DNA from: Odiellus spinosus
Taxonomy: Eukaryota > Arthropoda > Arachnida > Opiliones > Phalangiidae
Direction of reading: 5' to 3'
NCBI GenBank assembly: GCA_963920705.1
Contig: OY987229.1
Coordinates: forward strand, 20,775,728 to 20,839,727
DNA: 64,000 nucleotides
A program made the position numbers and the translations under genes. The notes under the pieces are model-generated. The model was not told the DNA's origin and searched no databases. It saw only the letters and a list, made by a program, of their open reading frames with translations. Of the stretch, positions 11,931 through 46,481 are shown piece by piece (positions within the stretch are counted from its first letter, which is position 1; each line of letters starts with the position of its first letter).

Positions 11931-14353
11931 AAATAAAACAAAAGCATATTTTCGGTTTAAATGACCAAGAATAGACCCGATACTCTTAGGAGAACGTTAG
12001 TCACTCGTCTAAATTTCCTTATAAGGCGAGCGGACCAAAAAAATATTCTAAACTCGGAAACCTCACGAATAAAAAAAAAAAAGAGAGACTAATAGAGAAA
12101 GAAGCTCTTGAGCCTCCCAAAGAGAAGAGTCAGAAGATGAGAAACAGAAGAACTAAAAGAGGGAAAGTTTAGCCAAGCAACGAAGCTTGTCTACGATAGC
12201 CTAGTTTTAAGATTCACGATCGTGAAGTTTTTAAATCAATCTGGATAAAAAGTAGAGTCGCAAGGCGGCCTATAAACTAGTAACAATGTGATAAACTCCA
12301 GTTGTTGTCCGCCTTTGGTCGTACGTTACATCCGAGGTGATTTTTTAAGCAGGGGAGAGTAGGTGGGAGAGAAGTAGAGGTATCATAATATAAGGGTATA
12401 GCCAAAGAGTGACGGAGACAGGCTTGTGAGCGCCAAAAAAATATATATATAAAAAAATTAGAAACGGAAACGCAAAAAAACAAAAAGTCTATGTATCCGT
12501 TTCGGCGTTCCGGAGTTCTTCTTCAATATAGTTAGTGAAAAAGATTTTCTAACATGGTGTAACGATTCCCATCAGATGAGATATAACCACTCGTTTGCAA
12601 TATAGCAAAAGCTGAAGCCGAATTAATACCCAAATTTTAAAGTTAAAGGTTTCCTTAGTTACTTCTTTTGCTTATGAACGCCACGAGGCTTTGTTATTCA
12701 TCATTATCTATTAAGAATGACATCCATTGTTAATAGTCCTAGGTTCAAAGCTCATAAATAAAAATACTTGTAGGAGCGTTTAGGTATCCCTTTAACGTTG
12801 TGGAGCTGGCCTTATAGAGGGTTCCCATTTTCAAAAGAGACATGTGGAGAATTTTGTTTCATATATTCTTCCTAGAGCCGGTAGACGGATTATTTGGATA
12901 CATTAGGAAGCAAGAGAAGTTTACCATTGTGTCCGCCTCAAGTTTCCCCAGTTTGCAGGGCCTTATTTTGATAAATGGTGACCCGGGGCCCAGAACCTAC
13001 TGTTGGGAGCAAAAGTTCAAATGCTTAGATAACGCTGAAGTAAAACGGTCTAAAAATTAAGGGGGCCTCTTTTGGCTGGGGTCCGTGCCCACACGCCGCC
13101 CACCTTAATGATGTCATACTGATTTGAGAAGTACCCTGGAACAGAGCTATAAGTCTACACCATTTTAGCATTACCTATGGTGCTAAAGCGGCCATTGTGA
13201 AAACTTGCCATTGGTGGGTTTGGCTGGAAAAAAGTCGGCTTGGAATGGGCCCCCACATTTTTTCTCTAGCGTGTACTAGGTACAAACTTCCGTTCCACTT
13301 TCACCAATGCGCGGTAGTTATTTTTGCATGTAGGTCGGCGCTTCGAACGCGGACATGCGCACATTGAAATACTAAAATCATGTAAAAACTCCAAACCCTT
13401 TTATACCAACCCGATGTTTTATTCAACCATTATCTAGGAAGTATCAGACACTGCCAATTAGTGTACCCGGTTTATATTCTCGCTTCTAAGCTAGAGTAAG
13501 AACTCTAAATGGAGGATTTGATCTTATGAAAAGTTGGCATCGAAAATTTACTTAAAAATAGTACCATAAATAAACTCCCACAGAAAGTTTGCGTGGGTTT
13601 AAGTCTTAGAGAAAAAGGTTTAGAGAAAATAAATTCATTCCTTTAAATAATTTGCTTCTTTCAAAATCACGTGACTATGGTAAAGTATCGCGACAGCAAG
13701 GCTCTTATCGATAGCTTTTCATTGGTTAATCTTTTCTCTATACGAACAAGAGAAAAATTCCCACTGTAAAAGCTATAGGTTTAGATCTTTTCCCATAGCT
13801 ATAGCGAGAAATTTATACCAAGGACTTTAGTTGGGGGAAATCTCACACTCTTCTCACTGTGAAGCTTGTATCCTTGCGTTCAGGCTAGTTTCTGGTGGCG
13901 TATCATTTTAAGTAAGGCGGGATAAATTCCTGTTGTAACTGATGGCGTTTTCCACTTGGCGACATAGCAATTGAACGGAACAATAACAACAGGAGACCCA
14001 GTTTAGGATAGTTGTTTTAGAAAGTTACTAATACGTGGTACTGGGCCCATAACATAGAACGCTAGCGCCTTCTCAGAATTGAAGTGTGGGACAATCAATT
14101 TTTACTACAGAAAGGCAAATATATTGATTTTTCAATGGGCTCCGAAACAAAGACCATACAAGTGACTTCAACTATCTTGGTGGTGAAATAGTAATTTCAC
14201 TACATTAACTTTTGGATTTAAACTTTTTTTCTCAATCGGATAGTTAATTCTAAATTGAGGTATAGGTGCATCTCACGAATCACAAACCAACCTGAATTTC
14301 TACACTCCTTCTTAAAACGAATTGACACAATTGCAGGAACTTATGCGGATTAA

Positions 14354-14412
14354 TACGCCATGTTAAATCTCATAGAGGAACGAAAATAGTCGGTGCCAAC
14401 TGCTCTTGAGAA
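14354..14412 (+). repeat. Dispersed repeat, copy 1
   Basis: Starts tacgccatgttaaatctcat and ends tgctcttgagaac. It matches 60150-60204 across its whole length with scattered differences. In both copies the sequence can be read as YAMLNLI followed by four or five codons and TAG, but stop codons lie immediately upstream in that frame. I treat it as a dispersed non-coding repeat rather than a gene end. Confidence 0.5.
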
Positions 14413-16416
14413 CTATATATGTATATACAGAGAGAGAAAAGCTAGTATAACAGCTGCCACAACAGAGTCTCGGTGCGTCGGCATTTTGTCCTAGTTCGAC
14501 TCTAGCGTATTCCTCTCGGCGACGGAGGTATAGGACCACGTTCCCCATTCCTTCCTTGGCCCTCTTTTCGTGTTATAGCCTATTAATATCGCTGGCTGTC
14601 GACTTCTAAAAACGGCGCCCGAGTTTAAAAATACTTCCTTAAAACACTCGGATTCTTCTTTAAACGATTTTTAAGCTTGGGTTCGCTCTTAGAACCATGG
14701 TAGGAGAACACACGCGCGGTATCTTCCAGATTTACAGCCAGCTAATAAGGATATATTGGAGAAACCCTTACCATAAGTTAAATTATAGAAGTAATTCCTT
14801 AAAGACCCTTATTCTGGGTCTTTATACTCCTTTTAAAGCGGTGGTCGTCAAATGGTCGATCGCCACTTCAGGGTATCGGATTTTTAGGAAAAATTAATGA
14901 CTCTCTTAGTCTATACATAAGATCCCAGGATAACATTTAGATGATAGATATACATCTTTTTTTTGTTTGTTTTCTAAGCACTTGGCTTTAGCCATTTTTT
15001 TTACCCCAAGTGTTTTAGTTGCGTCGAGAAGTTCGTGGTCGTTTTCGGGAATTAGATTAGGTGACGGTGGCACTCTTTTTCTGGCTAGAGACTACCAAAT
15101 GGGGCTCTCCACTGGGCCAACACGTCAGGACATCCATAAATTTGTTGGGGTGCATTGCGTTGATTCTTTCTAAGTTAGTCCTGTCGCTACCAGATCTAAT
15201 GGACTCAGTCCTTGAATAGTCAGAGCAACCTTGAACTCCACTTGTGTAAAAATAATTTTAGTTTTAGAGGTTTAAAAAACTTTTTAAATCACAAGTCAAA
15301 TTTATTATGAAAATAACAGTAAGATTTACATAACTGCCATTAAGCTTTCCAATTATTAAAAATATACCCTAGAGTTTAGAAAGCTTATTGGCAGCTTCTG
15401 CACGTAGATAGGCAAGAAACTGACGTCATACGTGTACCCTTCATGGTGTAAAATTTTTTTCACATCGAATTGGCATCACGCGCAAAGTTAAGCTCCCTTA
15501 CAAGTCTTAAAAATCGCAGAAAAAAATGTGTAGCCTACCTTTGACCGTGCTTACGATTCTTTGAGGAATGGTCTATAGTCACCTATAAATCTCTAATACT
15601 TACAGCCATTATAAGCTTATGGTACCTGCTAAAATAATGTATTTCAGGAATATATATTTTCTTAAAATATTAATGATGCTGACTAAATTATGGGGCATTG
15701 TTGTAATAAAACTGGAATTATATCCTATCATTTTTAGTCTCAATTTAATACCTCGGTTTTAAATCTTAAATGAAAGCTCTTATATACCATTGTTCAAGAG
15801 AATCTTGAGAATAATACTCCCATGTAATTTAATTGTGTGTTTAACAATATGTATCAATCTAACTCACCATTTTTCCAACACATTTTGATCAAGAGTATAA
15901 TCTAAAGCGAGGATATTCTTGAAATTAAAAGTCGAGAGTTAGGTTAATTTGATTAAATATAATTATCTTTTTATGCAAATTTAGCTTTATACTTTTGAAA
16001 ATCTACAGAAAAAGAATTTATACTCAAATTGTAGTTTCACCCTCGTTGAGTCGTAATAACTCGAGAATTTTTTTTTCCTTCTTTATAGGTAATTATATTT
16101 ATTTTTCCTTAATTTTCATATAAAGGACGATGTAACGATAAAAATAATTTCAACTTATAAAAAAAATGTCACGTTTCTAAACACTGAAAGCCATTTTCAG
16201 AGTATTTCTTCGAAGCCTTGTTTGATATAGATAATTATATTAAGAATGCCTTTCGTTATAAGTCTCGAATTATTTTTATCTTGATCTTTTTATTTAACAA
16301 ATTTCAGTTATTGATGGATGTTCTGGTCTCGCTGGTCATGGGCTTAAACTTGTTGGCAAAACAGACCATTATATTGCATTTGTTCTTTTTTGAACAGTTT
16401 TCGTATTAATTAAAAT

Positions 16417-16605
16417 ATGGTGATATGGGGTTTCATATCGTGGTTGTTCTGGTTCGGTATACGAAATTTATTGAATCCACTCTTCTTGATATGGATTGCC
16501 ATACTGGGTTTCATTCATCTAGCACCTCTTGTTCAATCGGAATACACTTCCGGTAATTGCCAGTGCGAATGTACATGTGAATGCACGGGAAAAACTGTAC
16601 AATGA
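16417..16605 (+). CDS. Possible small secreted cysteine-rich peptide (doubtful)
   Basis: An ATG-started 62-residue frame with a long hydrophobic N-terminus (about residues 1-40, rich in Trp, Phe, Ile and Leu) ends at LVQS. It is followed by a 22-residue polar tail EYTSGNCQCECTCECTGK plus four residues. The CxCxCxC spacing is unusual and could bind metal or form compact disulfides. I do not recognise a family. The hydrophobic part is longer than a normal signal peptide, and the frame may be chance in an AT-rich region. No neighbouring exon was found. Confidence 0.25.
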   Translation: MVIWGFISWLFWFGIRNLLNPLFLIWIAILGFIHLAPLVQSEYTSGNCQCECTCECTGKTVQ

Positions 16606-17470
16606 ATAATATTAAACGATGTAAACTATTTAATGATGGTTAAAAAAGTATCTTTATACTGTAGCCAATCATTGAAAAGATAACCATTTTTTTTAAAAGA
16701 CTTTTATTATTTCAAGGTTACAAGGAACGTATTTTGATTAGTCGGGGATACATTTTTTTATTGAACGCCAAGATCAGAAGGTTTAAGATTTTTTTTCGTA
16801 CAATTCAGAGACTTTTCCTGAATGTTTTGACCACTCAATCATCTCTTATTTTTAGAAGCTACATGAATAATAAAATATATTTACCTCTTTACCTTCCCTT
16901 TGATAGAATAAATCTTGTCACGTGTCCGAGGCGCAGTAGAAAGTCACTACACGAACACGTTATCTCAATACTCTTTACCTCTGTTTTATCTTTGGAAGAA
17001 ATCTAAATTACTAATGGCAAACTTGTTATTAAATTTGAATTAATGTGTCTTTCTGTCCGAGATTTGATAAGAGCAGAAGCCGATGAAATCCTCCTTTGAA
17101 GTCTATTACTGCCGGGTCTTGTCTACCCCTCTCTTTATGGGTTATTCTCAAAAGGCGCGATTCGTACGCCTCCTAACGGTAGATGTTTTCGGAGCGGGAG
17201 CTCGTCGAGCGAATATCTCTAGCAGCCTTGGAGTTCGTCCAAAAAACGTCGTCGTTTGTGGAGAGAGAGAATTTCCAATTTTCCGTAGACAGGGGGGATG
17301 AAGTAGGACCCCTTCTAACTCGTAAAATTGGGAATTTTACCCATACAGAGAGGAGCGCTATATGGAACATTGGAGGGTTTCATCGGCTTCTGATAAGAGC
17401 AAAGATCTTTGGACGCTGAATAATAACCAAAGATCTCCATTACATCCACTTTCCGATAAAGGTAGATGCA

Positions 17471-17496
17471 CCAAGGATGATGATTATCATCCTTGG
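17471..17496. repeat. Perfect 11-bp hairpin
   Basis: CCAAGGATGAT (17471-17481) and ATCATCCTTGG (17486-17496) are perfect inverted repeats around a 4-nt loop, extended imperfectly by gatgca/tgcac on the flanks. Confidence 0.7.
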
Positions 17497-17932
17497 ATGC
17501 ACATATAGCTGCTTCGGAACGGATTGGGAACATGGAGCAATAACTACTGGAGATTTTCGTTTTAGAACCACAATCCTAAATAATATGGTTATCAAGATCT
17601 CCCCTATATATATTGCTTCTTGTTCAGCTACGCATCAATTATGTGCATACGCAAAACGCGTTTTACTGACGCGTAATAGCCGCAGGGGTTTATTGATAGC
17701 AAAGGGCGGGGTGTCAGAAATCACCTAACGCAGAAGCACTCTTCGAAACCCCCAATTAATGGTACCATTAATGCATTTAAATTATATAATTTTCAACCCC
17801 ACCTCCATCCTAACAAGGGTGGGTGTAAGCTATTATATTGTCCTTGGCTGTATGATGGTGATGTTCAATAGACGAAAGTGGGTAAAGTCAAGTAATTAAA
17901 CCAAGAGAAAAAATGAATTAACTCGCGGTAAA

Positions 17933-18018
17933 ACTGAAAAGGTGAACCTGAAAGTGAACGGAAAAAGGTGAACCTGATAACCTGAACATGAAAGTGAACG
18001 GGAAAAGGTGAACCTGGA
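17933..18018 (+). repeat. Short direct repeat based on aaaaggtgaacctg
   Basis: The word aaaggtgaacctg occurs three times (about 17937, 17964 and 18004). The copies are linked by gaaagtgaacgg[ga]aaa, giving two to three imperfect units of roughly 30-45 bp. Confidence 0.6.
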
Positions 18019-18903
18019 GTCTGAAAAGTGAATAAAATAATTAGCCAATCATGGTGCTTGACCATCTTGTTTTTAAATCCTTGGTAATTTTGCTGGTAGA
18101 CGTAAATTACAATTTTCTGGTCGTAAAACGTTAGTTAAAGGCCAGTTTTCATTTAAAATTACGTTAGTAAGAGCAGAGAGCATAGCTCAGTGAAAGCTTC
18201 ATTAAAGCGACCAATTACGACAAAATCGGCCAACAAACAAGACAATTTTTAAACCGTCTTCCGGTTCCGGAAACTGCGCGTATTAAAGGGATAATGAAGA
18301 CTGATAATATCTGGGAAATGGCCAGAAACTGTTTAAAGGATAAATGAAAATGGATGTATCACATTCTTAATTTTTTCTGAATCTAGCCCTTATTGGCTGG
18401 ATACCCTTTTGTAAATTCAAGCAAATGCGTTCCATGCTTTTATAGAGCAGTGCGAAGACCCTTTTCTAATTTCTATGGTAAAAAATAAAAGTTTATATTT
18501 CTCTTGAGTTTTCCATAATTTAGATTCAGGAAAACGAAACAAATAAATGCAACCGCTTTCAATAAATCTACGGAATTTACGATATAGGACACTAGGCCAA
18601 ACTAAATTAAAGTCAAATGTTGGAGACATTTCTTGTCAGTTTGTGAAAGATAACGTATAAGGGTTATTTGGTCCCGTAAGTTCGTTTAGACAGTGAAAAT
18701 TTAACTTGATAGTTTTAAATCCAATGAAAAAAATTAGTTAACCTTGAAAATTCCCACAGAGTTTGTCTCTTTATATTTCCTTGTTAATATATTCTTGGTA
18801 ATCACGGGATAAAATTTTGATTTTCAAATTGATTTGACGTATTTCCTTCTGGCATTCGAAAGGATAGACACTTCTATTTTGTCTTGGTAGTAGCGGTACC
18901 AAA

Positions 18904-20747
18904 ATGAAATTTACAGTTCAACTTATCGTTTTTCTCGTGGCATTAGCCGCGGTCAACTGCGAAAAGGTTAACTTGGAGAACGTTATGCCTTGCTCAAATA
19001 TTCAGAGCGGTAATGTATACTATGGTTTTTGTATTTTTTTTTACCTTCTTCGCGAGAACCACAATTAAAAATATTAATTAATGGTTAGTTTTGATTCGGT
19101 TCATCGTTTACCTAGACAATCTTAAATATCCCGTTAAAAATTAATGATAGCAACAAAGTAATTGCTAACTTTATGCCAAGTTCAGGCTTCTTACCACTTC
19201 AAAAATAGTATTTACATTAGTTAACTGTTTGGAAATATATAGGCTAGTGAAATTGGTGACTTTGTTAATTAACTAGCTGTAGGCTCGATTTTAATCAAAT
19301 ATAATCACGATTTTATCTGTCTAAATTCGGTTTATTCCATCTAAACGCGATTAAATCAAATCTAAACTCGATTTAATCCATCTATACTCGTTTTAATCCA
19401 TCTAAATTCGATTTAATCCGTCATAATTCGATTTAATCCGTCATAATTCGATTTAATCCATCATAATTCGATTTAATCCATCATAATTCGATTTAATCCA
19501 TCATAATTCGATTTAATCCATCATAATTCGATTTAATCCATCATAATTCGATTTAATCCATCATAATTCGTTTTAATCCATCTATACTCGTTTTAATCCA
19601 TCTAAACTCGTTTTAATCCATCTATACTCGATTTAATCCATCTAAATTCGATTTAATTAGGTTACAGTCGACCTTTGTACACAGAAGTCGATAATTAGCC
19701 ATTTGACAATCGTTTTTTTCTAGCGTCGCAACCAATATTTTAACTCAAATTTCAAGTGGTTAACCCTGAGAATTAAATTTCATTTATTTCCTTCAACCGC
19801 AGCCGCAAAGTCTATTTGAATATTTTTAAATATTGTTTTTTATTAAAGTGCTAGGTGCTAGTAATTATTATAATTATATGGCTTGAACAGTTGGGTTATA
19901 CAACGCCGGTTTATACGAAGATTGAGGATAATTACTTGGATTTACCATTGATAAATAGTTATAGCACAATGAACAATCTATTGGTTTTGTACTTGTAGAT
20001 TCAAACTTGATGAAGATGAATCTGAATGAATCTTCCATTTACGTCGAGCCATCACCTTGCGAAGGTGGTTCTGAATTCCCTCGTTGCAAGGTACCACGAG
20101 GAACCAAGATCAAACTCGAGGCCCATTTTATCGCGAGTAAGCCTACTTTTTTATTAATGGCTTAATTTACAGTCGTCGAATTGATGATGAAAATAGTGGA
20201 AGTACTTGATCAAGTACTTGTTAAAAATCGCTCGTCAATACACTGAGCGTCATGGGATTTTCAATACGTTTCATACTTCTCCCTAAAAGGGCGCTTATAT
20301 ACTTCTGGCCTTACTATAGTTTTAAATTGGTCACTCTGGGTCTAGGAAGATATGGAAGATTTTGCATAGTTTTGTTTGTTTTTGTTTTAGATCAGAACAC
20401 CGCATCAGTTCGTCAACAAATAACAGCTAATCTAACTGGTGGCTTGAATGTAGTGTTTCCGGGACTCAAAATTAGCGCGTGCAAGCACAGGTCCATCAAA
20501 TGCCCCGTCACGTTGGGAGCCCCTGTGATTTACAATATAACCATCGCGGTTCAACCTTATTACCCTACAGTAAGTAACTAAACACTTAGTTTAAAAAACG
20601 TTTTAATATGTAGACTCCTGGTATGAAGTAATGAAGTTCGTTTTAAATTATTTACATTTAATTAAGGTAACTGGAATTGCAACTGTTAATCTAATCGGAA
20701 AAGAAGGAACTCTCTTTTGCTTCAGTTTTCCAGTTGAAGTGATCTAA
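18904..20747 (+). CDS. NPC2-like secreted ML-domain lipid-binding protein, 167 aa
   Basis: Four exons, 18904-19009, 19999-20136, 20391-20569 and 20667-20747, join in frame to 504 nt with GT...AG introns. The start encodes a clear signal peptide MKFTVQLIVFLVALAAVNC. The mature part has six cysteines in the NPC2 arrangement: one in NVMPCSN, two in the PSPC...FPRCKVPRG stretch, two in KISACK...IKCPVTLG and one in LFCFSFPVEVI. The motifs (C..PRGTKIKLEAHFIA, a central GLNVVFPG, and a final beta-strand FCFSFPVEV) match the ML fold that binds sterols or other lipids in a beta-sandwich pocket. Arthropods have many NPC2 paralogues serving sterol transport or lipid sensing, and I cannot assign this one to a subfamily. 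N-glycosylation sites are possible at NES, NLT and NIT. Confidence 0.9.
19320..19660 (+). repeat. 20-bp minisatellite, about 17 copies, in NPC2-like intron 1
   Basis: The unit is tc[ta][at][ta]a[ac]tcg[at]tttaatcc[ag], most often tcataattcgatttaatcca. Six consecutive identical units lie at 19441-19560, and flanking units differ at a few positions, so homogenisation is strongest in the middle. The array lies within the 989-bp first intron. Confidence 0.95.
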
Positions 20748-20806
20748 TTTAGACTCGAGAGCTTCCTGACAATTATTATTATTTGTTATTATTTTTTCTA
20801 TATTTC

Positions 20807-20812
20807 AATAAA
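20807..20812 (+). terminator. Poly(A) signal of the NPC2-like gene
   Basis: AATAAA about 60 bp after the stop codon. Confidence 0.6.
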
Positions 20813-21331
20813 AATTTAAATAAAATAAGGCTTTGCCACTCTTATGTTTACCGAGCCAGTCTTATATCAGTTATAAGTTATCGGACATCTTTTACGCTGC
20901 TCCCCATATTATCAAATAAAAATGAATATGAAAAGTTGCGGAACATTTAGAAATTTTATGGGATAATGTCCTGCTTATTTCCGTTCCTGGTTACGCAAAG
21001 ACTTGCCTGCAGTGCAGAGATCTTATACGCTGCGTAGCATTATCTCTACTGCATAGTGCTGCAGTATTCACCACTTCACCCGGCTTTGATGCAGACCGTC
21101 CTGTCAGAGTCCTGATTCCTACCTGTTTGTTTTTGATCAAATTTAATGCGTAGTTTTGGGAAGTGAGAAGCCATACAGATTGTAAGAATACTCTGGTAAG
21201 ATTCTTGAACATTTTTATGCTATTAAAACTGCAAAATATATTTAAGAAAGTCACTTAATATTTTTAGCTCTATTCATTAAATTATTCTTGGATACGCCCA
21301 AGTCTGCCAAGGCCTATAGGCCACTAGAATT
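20813..21331. other. Spacer upstream of dynein heavy chain
   Basis: No gene supported. An 87-codon frame on the minus strand (20991-21254) has no family resemblance. The dynein promoter and 5' UTR are expected here. Confidence 0.5.
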
Positions 21332-43883
<22,552 letters not shown>

Positions 43884-44093
43884 CTTGCTTATTACAGTAA
43901 CTTAAGTAAAGTAAAAACTAATTATTAACTAGACTAATTATTCTAATAGGTTTAAACGCACCTGCATTGTAATCCCACGAAAATTTGGTAAATCAGTAGT
44001 GATTGGTATATTCTAGTATGGTGGTTTTTTATCCTTACTCTTTAACTATATACAGTATATCTAATTTAAGATGTTTGTGAATTATATCTCGGA

Positions 44094-44099
44094 AATAAA
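44094..44099 (+). terminator. Candidate poly(A) signal of dynein heavy chain
   Basis: AATAAA about 210 bp after the dynein stop. Confidence 0.45.
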
Positions 44100-44689
44100 A
44101 CAGTAAATGTTGAATTGAACTCTAATATTGTGAAACAATATGGTAACAATTTAGTAAATGCTTAGTCCATAGGTGGCAACGAGAGTGCATTATGAATTTT
44201 CAAGTGGTGATTGTTATTGCACTGAAAAAGGCTATGACAATGTCTTAAAGTTCAGCTCTTTTTATTGGTCCCCTCTATATATTCATATTACAAGAGAAGA
44301 TCTCAATTCTCACAGAAAGTTCAAGCATAGATAAAACATACACTTCTGCTATATGAAGTCAAGGACCGATATCTCGTCACTTCAATGTAACCCTTCCCTA
44401 TATGAATTAAGGGGAGGGTTGAAGAGGAAACCGTATGTACAATATCAGAGGATAGATTAGGATTGTGAGGATCTGTTGTGTTCATGAGATTCATGGGGTT
44501 TAATGTGGCTAGTTTTCCTTTCAATGCAAGACAAATCAATTATGTGATTTTTTTTTTTATTTAGATTGGACTAATTAACATTATATAAAGTTTTTTTTAT
44601 CAACTGATAAATAGAACCAAGAGGAATTTGCAGATTAAATTTCTTCTATAAAGACTATACATGTACAATATATTTTATAATATAAGAGC
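44100..44689. other. Convergent intergenic region, dynein and TBC1D7 3' ends
   Basis: No ORF of interest. AATAAA on the minus strand (tttatt at 44556-44561) is a candidate poly(A) signal for TBC1D7, about 130 bp past its stop. Confidence 0.5.
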
Positions 44690-45984
44690 TCATCTTACTG
44701 AGCTAGAATTTGTTTGGTACCATGATTCCAACGCATTGTTAACCACACACTCGGCAGTGTCTTCGGGTAGCTGAAAATTATATAAATTTAGATATCACAG
44801 ATTTTCTATAATCTAAATTTTCATAAAAATTAGTACTTCTTTAAAAAATTTGCATATTTGTTTGGAACAAGTTATATTTAAGATGGATCTTCTCAGCGTA
44901 ATGAATAATGAAACAGCTAGATTCACTAAAATTTTCAGTGACCCAGAAGCGATGATTTTATCCCAAATCCTGTATAAAAAGGTTTGAAACCTGAGGAAAG
45001 TGTCCAATTTGGCCATTGAAATTCTGATATCTCACCTTTTTAATTTTTTTTCGGGCAATACTTCGGCGAAGCATTGGGAAAACCAGGCAAAAAAGGGAAG
45101 TGAGGTCAATGCCGAAATGTAGTGTAAATGTTGATGCAATTCAGGATCTTCCTGTTTTAATGCTTGAATGAATTTATCAAGCTGTAAATTGTACACGCAA
45201 TCGTAACTACTAGGTTATGTAAAGTAAATATAGTTGGATATATTAAAAACGACAAACCAGGACCCACACGGATAACTTACCAAAAAGTTTATATTTGATG
45301 AATGTTCTTTCAGTAAATTCCAAAATTGTTTCAGTAAGAAATAAGCGTTTCTTTGATCAGGAAACATCTGGGTAAAAGTTGTGGCCAATGCTAGAAGACA
45401 CAATGAGCTTGGTTCCTGTAACTAAAACTCCCTGGCTATAGCGAGGAATATTTAATTTACCCTTTATTAGATTATATACCTGCTGCTCGTAGTTCAGTCT
45501 TATTTCCCCTTCATCTAACAGAATCATAATTGTAAGAACTTGAGGCAGTGGTGTTTGGTCATTGACGGCTGATATTACATTCAAACAGTGGTGCAAATCT
45601 TCATACAATTGTTCTCGATGATACTGAACATATTGTTGAGTTTCAGGGTTTCTAGGAACAACGCCTATGATAATATATGTATTTTTTAAAAGTATGATAT
45701 AGTAAAATAATCCTATGTTATAAGACACACCTAACAGAAGATTCCAAATATATTCTCTGTACAAAGCCGGAAGAGAGAACCTCAAACAGAATTGGGCAAT
45801 TTTGGTCAAATTCAATGGTTTCTCATTGATTAGCATATCAAGTGATTTCTTTTCTTCCACTCCTCGAAATCCAACCTACGGGAAAATGGTGTGAGCACTA
45901 CAATAAAAGAAAGAAATTACATTTAAAACTTGTTCTTACCTTGTCATAGTAATATGAACGAAAGTTTCTCAAATCATCCGCCAT
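44690..45984 (-). CDS. TBC1D7: TBC1D7, TSC complex subunit, 289 aa
   Basis: Seven exons, high to low: 45984-45940, 45875-45731, 45664-45480, 45415-45281, 45181-45036, 44969-44837, 44770-44690, joining to 870 nt. The vertebrate protein is about 293 residues. Recognition rests on the N-terminus NFRSYYYDKVGFRGVEEKKS, which is nearly invariant in TBC1D7, and on the TBC-domain segments (LPALYREYIWNLLLG, IWDKIIASGSLKILVNLAVS) with the C-terminal LPEDTAECVVNNALESWY. TBC1D7 is the third subunit of the TSC1-TSC2-TBC1D7 complex, which restrains Rheb and mTORC1; the TBC fold here serves mainly as a TSC1-binding scaffold. Exon 1 has only 45 coding bases. The gene is tail-to-tail with dynein and head-to-head with the PTP-PEST gene. 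Confidence 0.93.
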
Positions 45985-46481
45985 ATTTTTGCTAATAATA
46001 AACTATTCAAATTAAGAAATTGCACATAATAAATTCTATAATGCTCAAATTTCCATTGAAACCCTCTCTGACTCAAGTTCTCAACTCTGCTTCCTACAAA
46101 CCACTCTGAAAGACCAAGGGTGGATTTATTTGCCAGACACTCTAGCAGAAAACAGTCCCAATAAGCAGAGACGGAAATAAGGACTATTTCTTATTGGACA
46201 ATTATATAGTGAAAAAGATACTTTCTCTTCTGAAAACATTTTACTTTCTATCAGCCCTTTTATTCCTTCCTCCCATTTTTTTGACCAATACCATACCGTA
46301 CGTCTTCGGTGCCTCTAGTGTAGAAATATTTAAGTTAGGCTTAAGAAAAGGGTGCGTAGTTGTCTGCTAAATTCATTAGGGTTAGGCTCGGCTCGGGAAA
46401 TTAATTTTTCCTTCTCCTTTAGTAATTTAAAAATTAATTAATGTAGGTATTTTAATTCAAAATTATATTTGCTGTATTATA
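45985..46481. promoter_or_regulatory. Shared upstream region of TBC1D7 and the PTP-PEST-family gene
   Basis: The two start codons point away from each other and are 497 bp apart, so both 5' UTRs and promoters must fit here unless there are distant 5' exons. I see no convincing TATA box. The arrangement suggests a bidirectional promoter. Confidence 0.5.

Larger units (their letters stand above)
8203..12840. other. Gene-poor region upstream of actin
   Basis: No coding gene can be supported; the open frames here are short and have no family resemblance. 8500-9900 is richer in CpG than the rest and may contain the actin 5' non-coding exon and promoter. 11640-11930 is AT-rich with a degenerate recurring word around ctttaa[at]ttttaacc / cttttcctttaaa.cc. 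Confidence 0.5.
12841..18903. other. Gene-poor region between actin and the NPC2-like gene
   Basis: No supported gene apart from a doubtful small ORF at 16417-16605. 17083-17728 is open in several overlapping frames on both strands, but nothing there resembles a protein family. A hairpin (17471-17496) and a short direct repeat (17933-18018) are listed separately. Confidence 0.5.

Noticed and set aside
12842-13060. ORF containing LILINGDPGPR, resembling the start of some LINE ORFs (a ...GD..NPGP motif)
   Set aside because: The motif is incomplete and no reverse transcriptase or endonuclease sequence follows in any frame.
17083-17728. Several overlapping open frames on both strands
   Set aside because: Translations have no domain, composition or splice context of a real gene; openness in several frames at once is likely due to base composition.
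20991-21254. 87-codon minus-strand ORF upstream of dynein
   Set aside because: No family resemblance; low-complexity start and no splice or poly(A) context.
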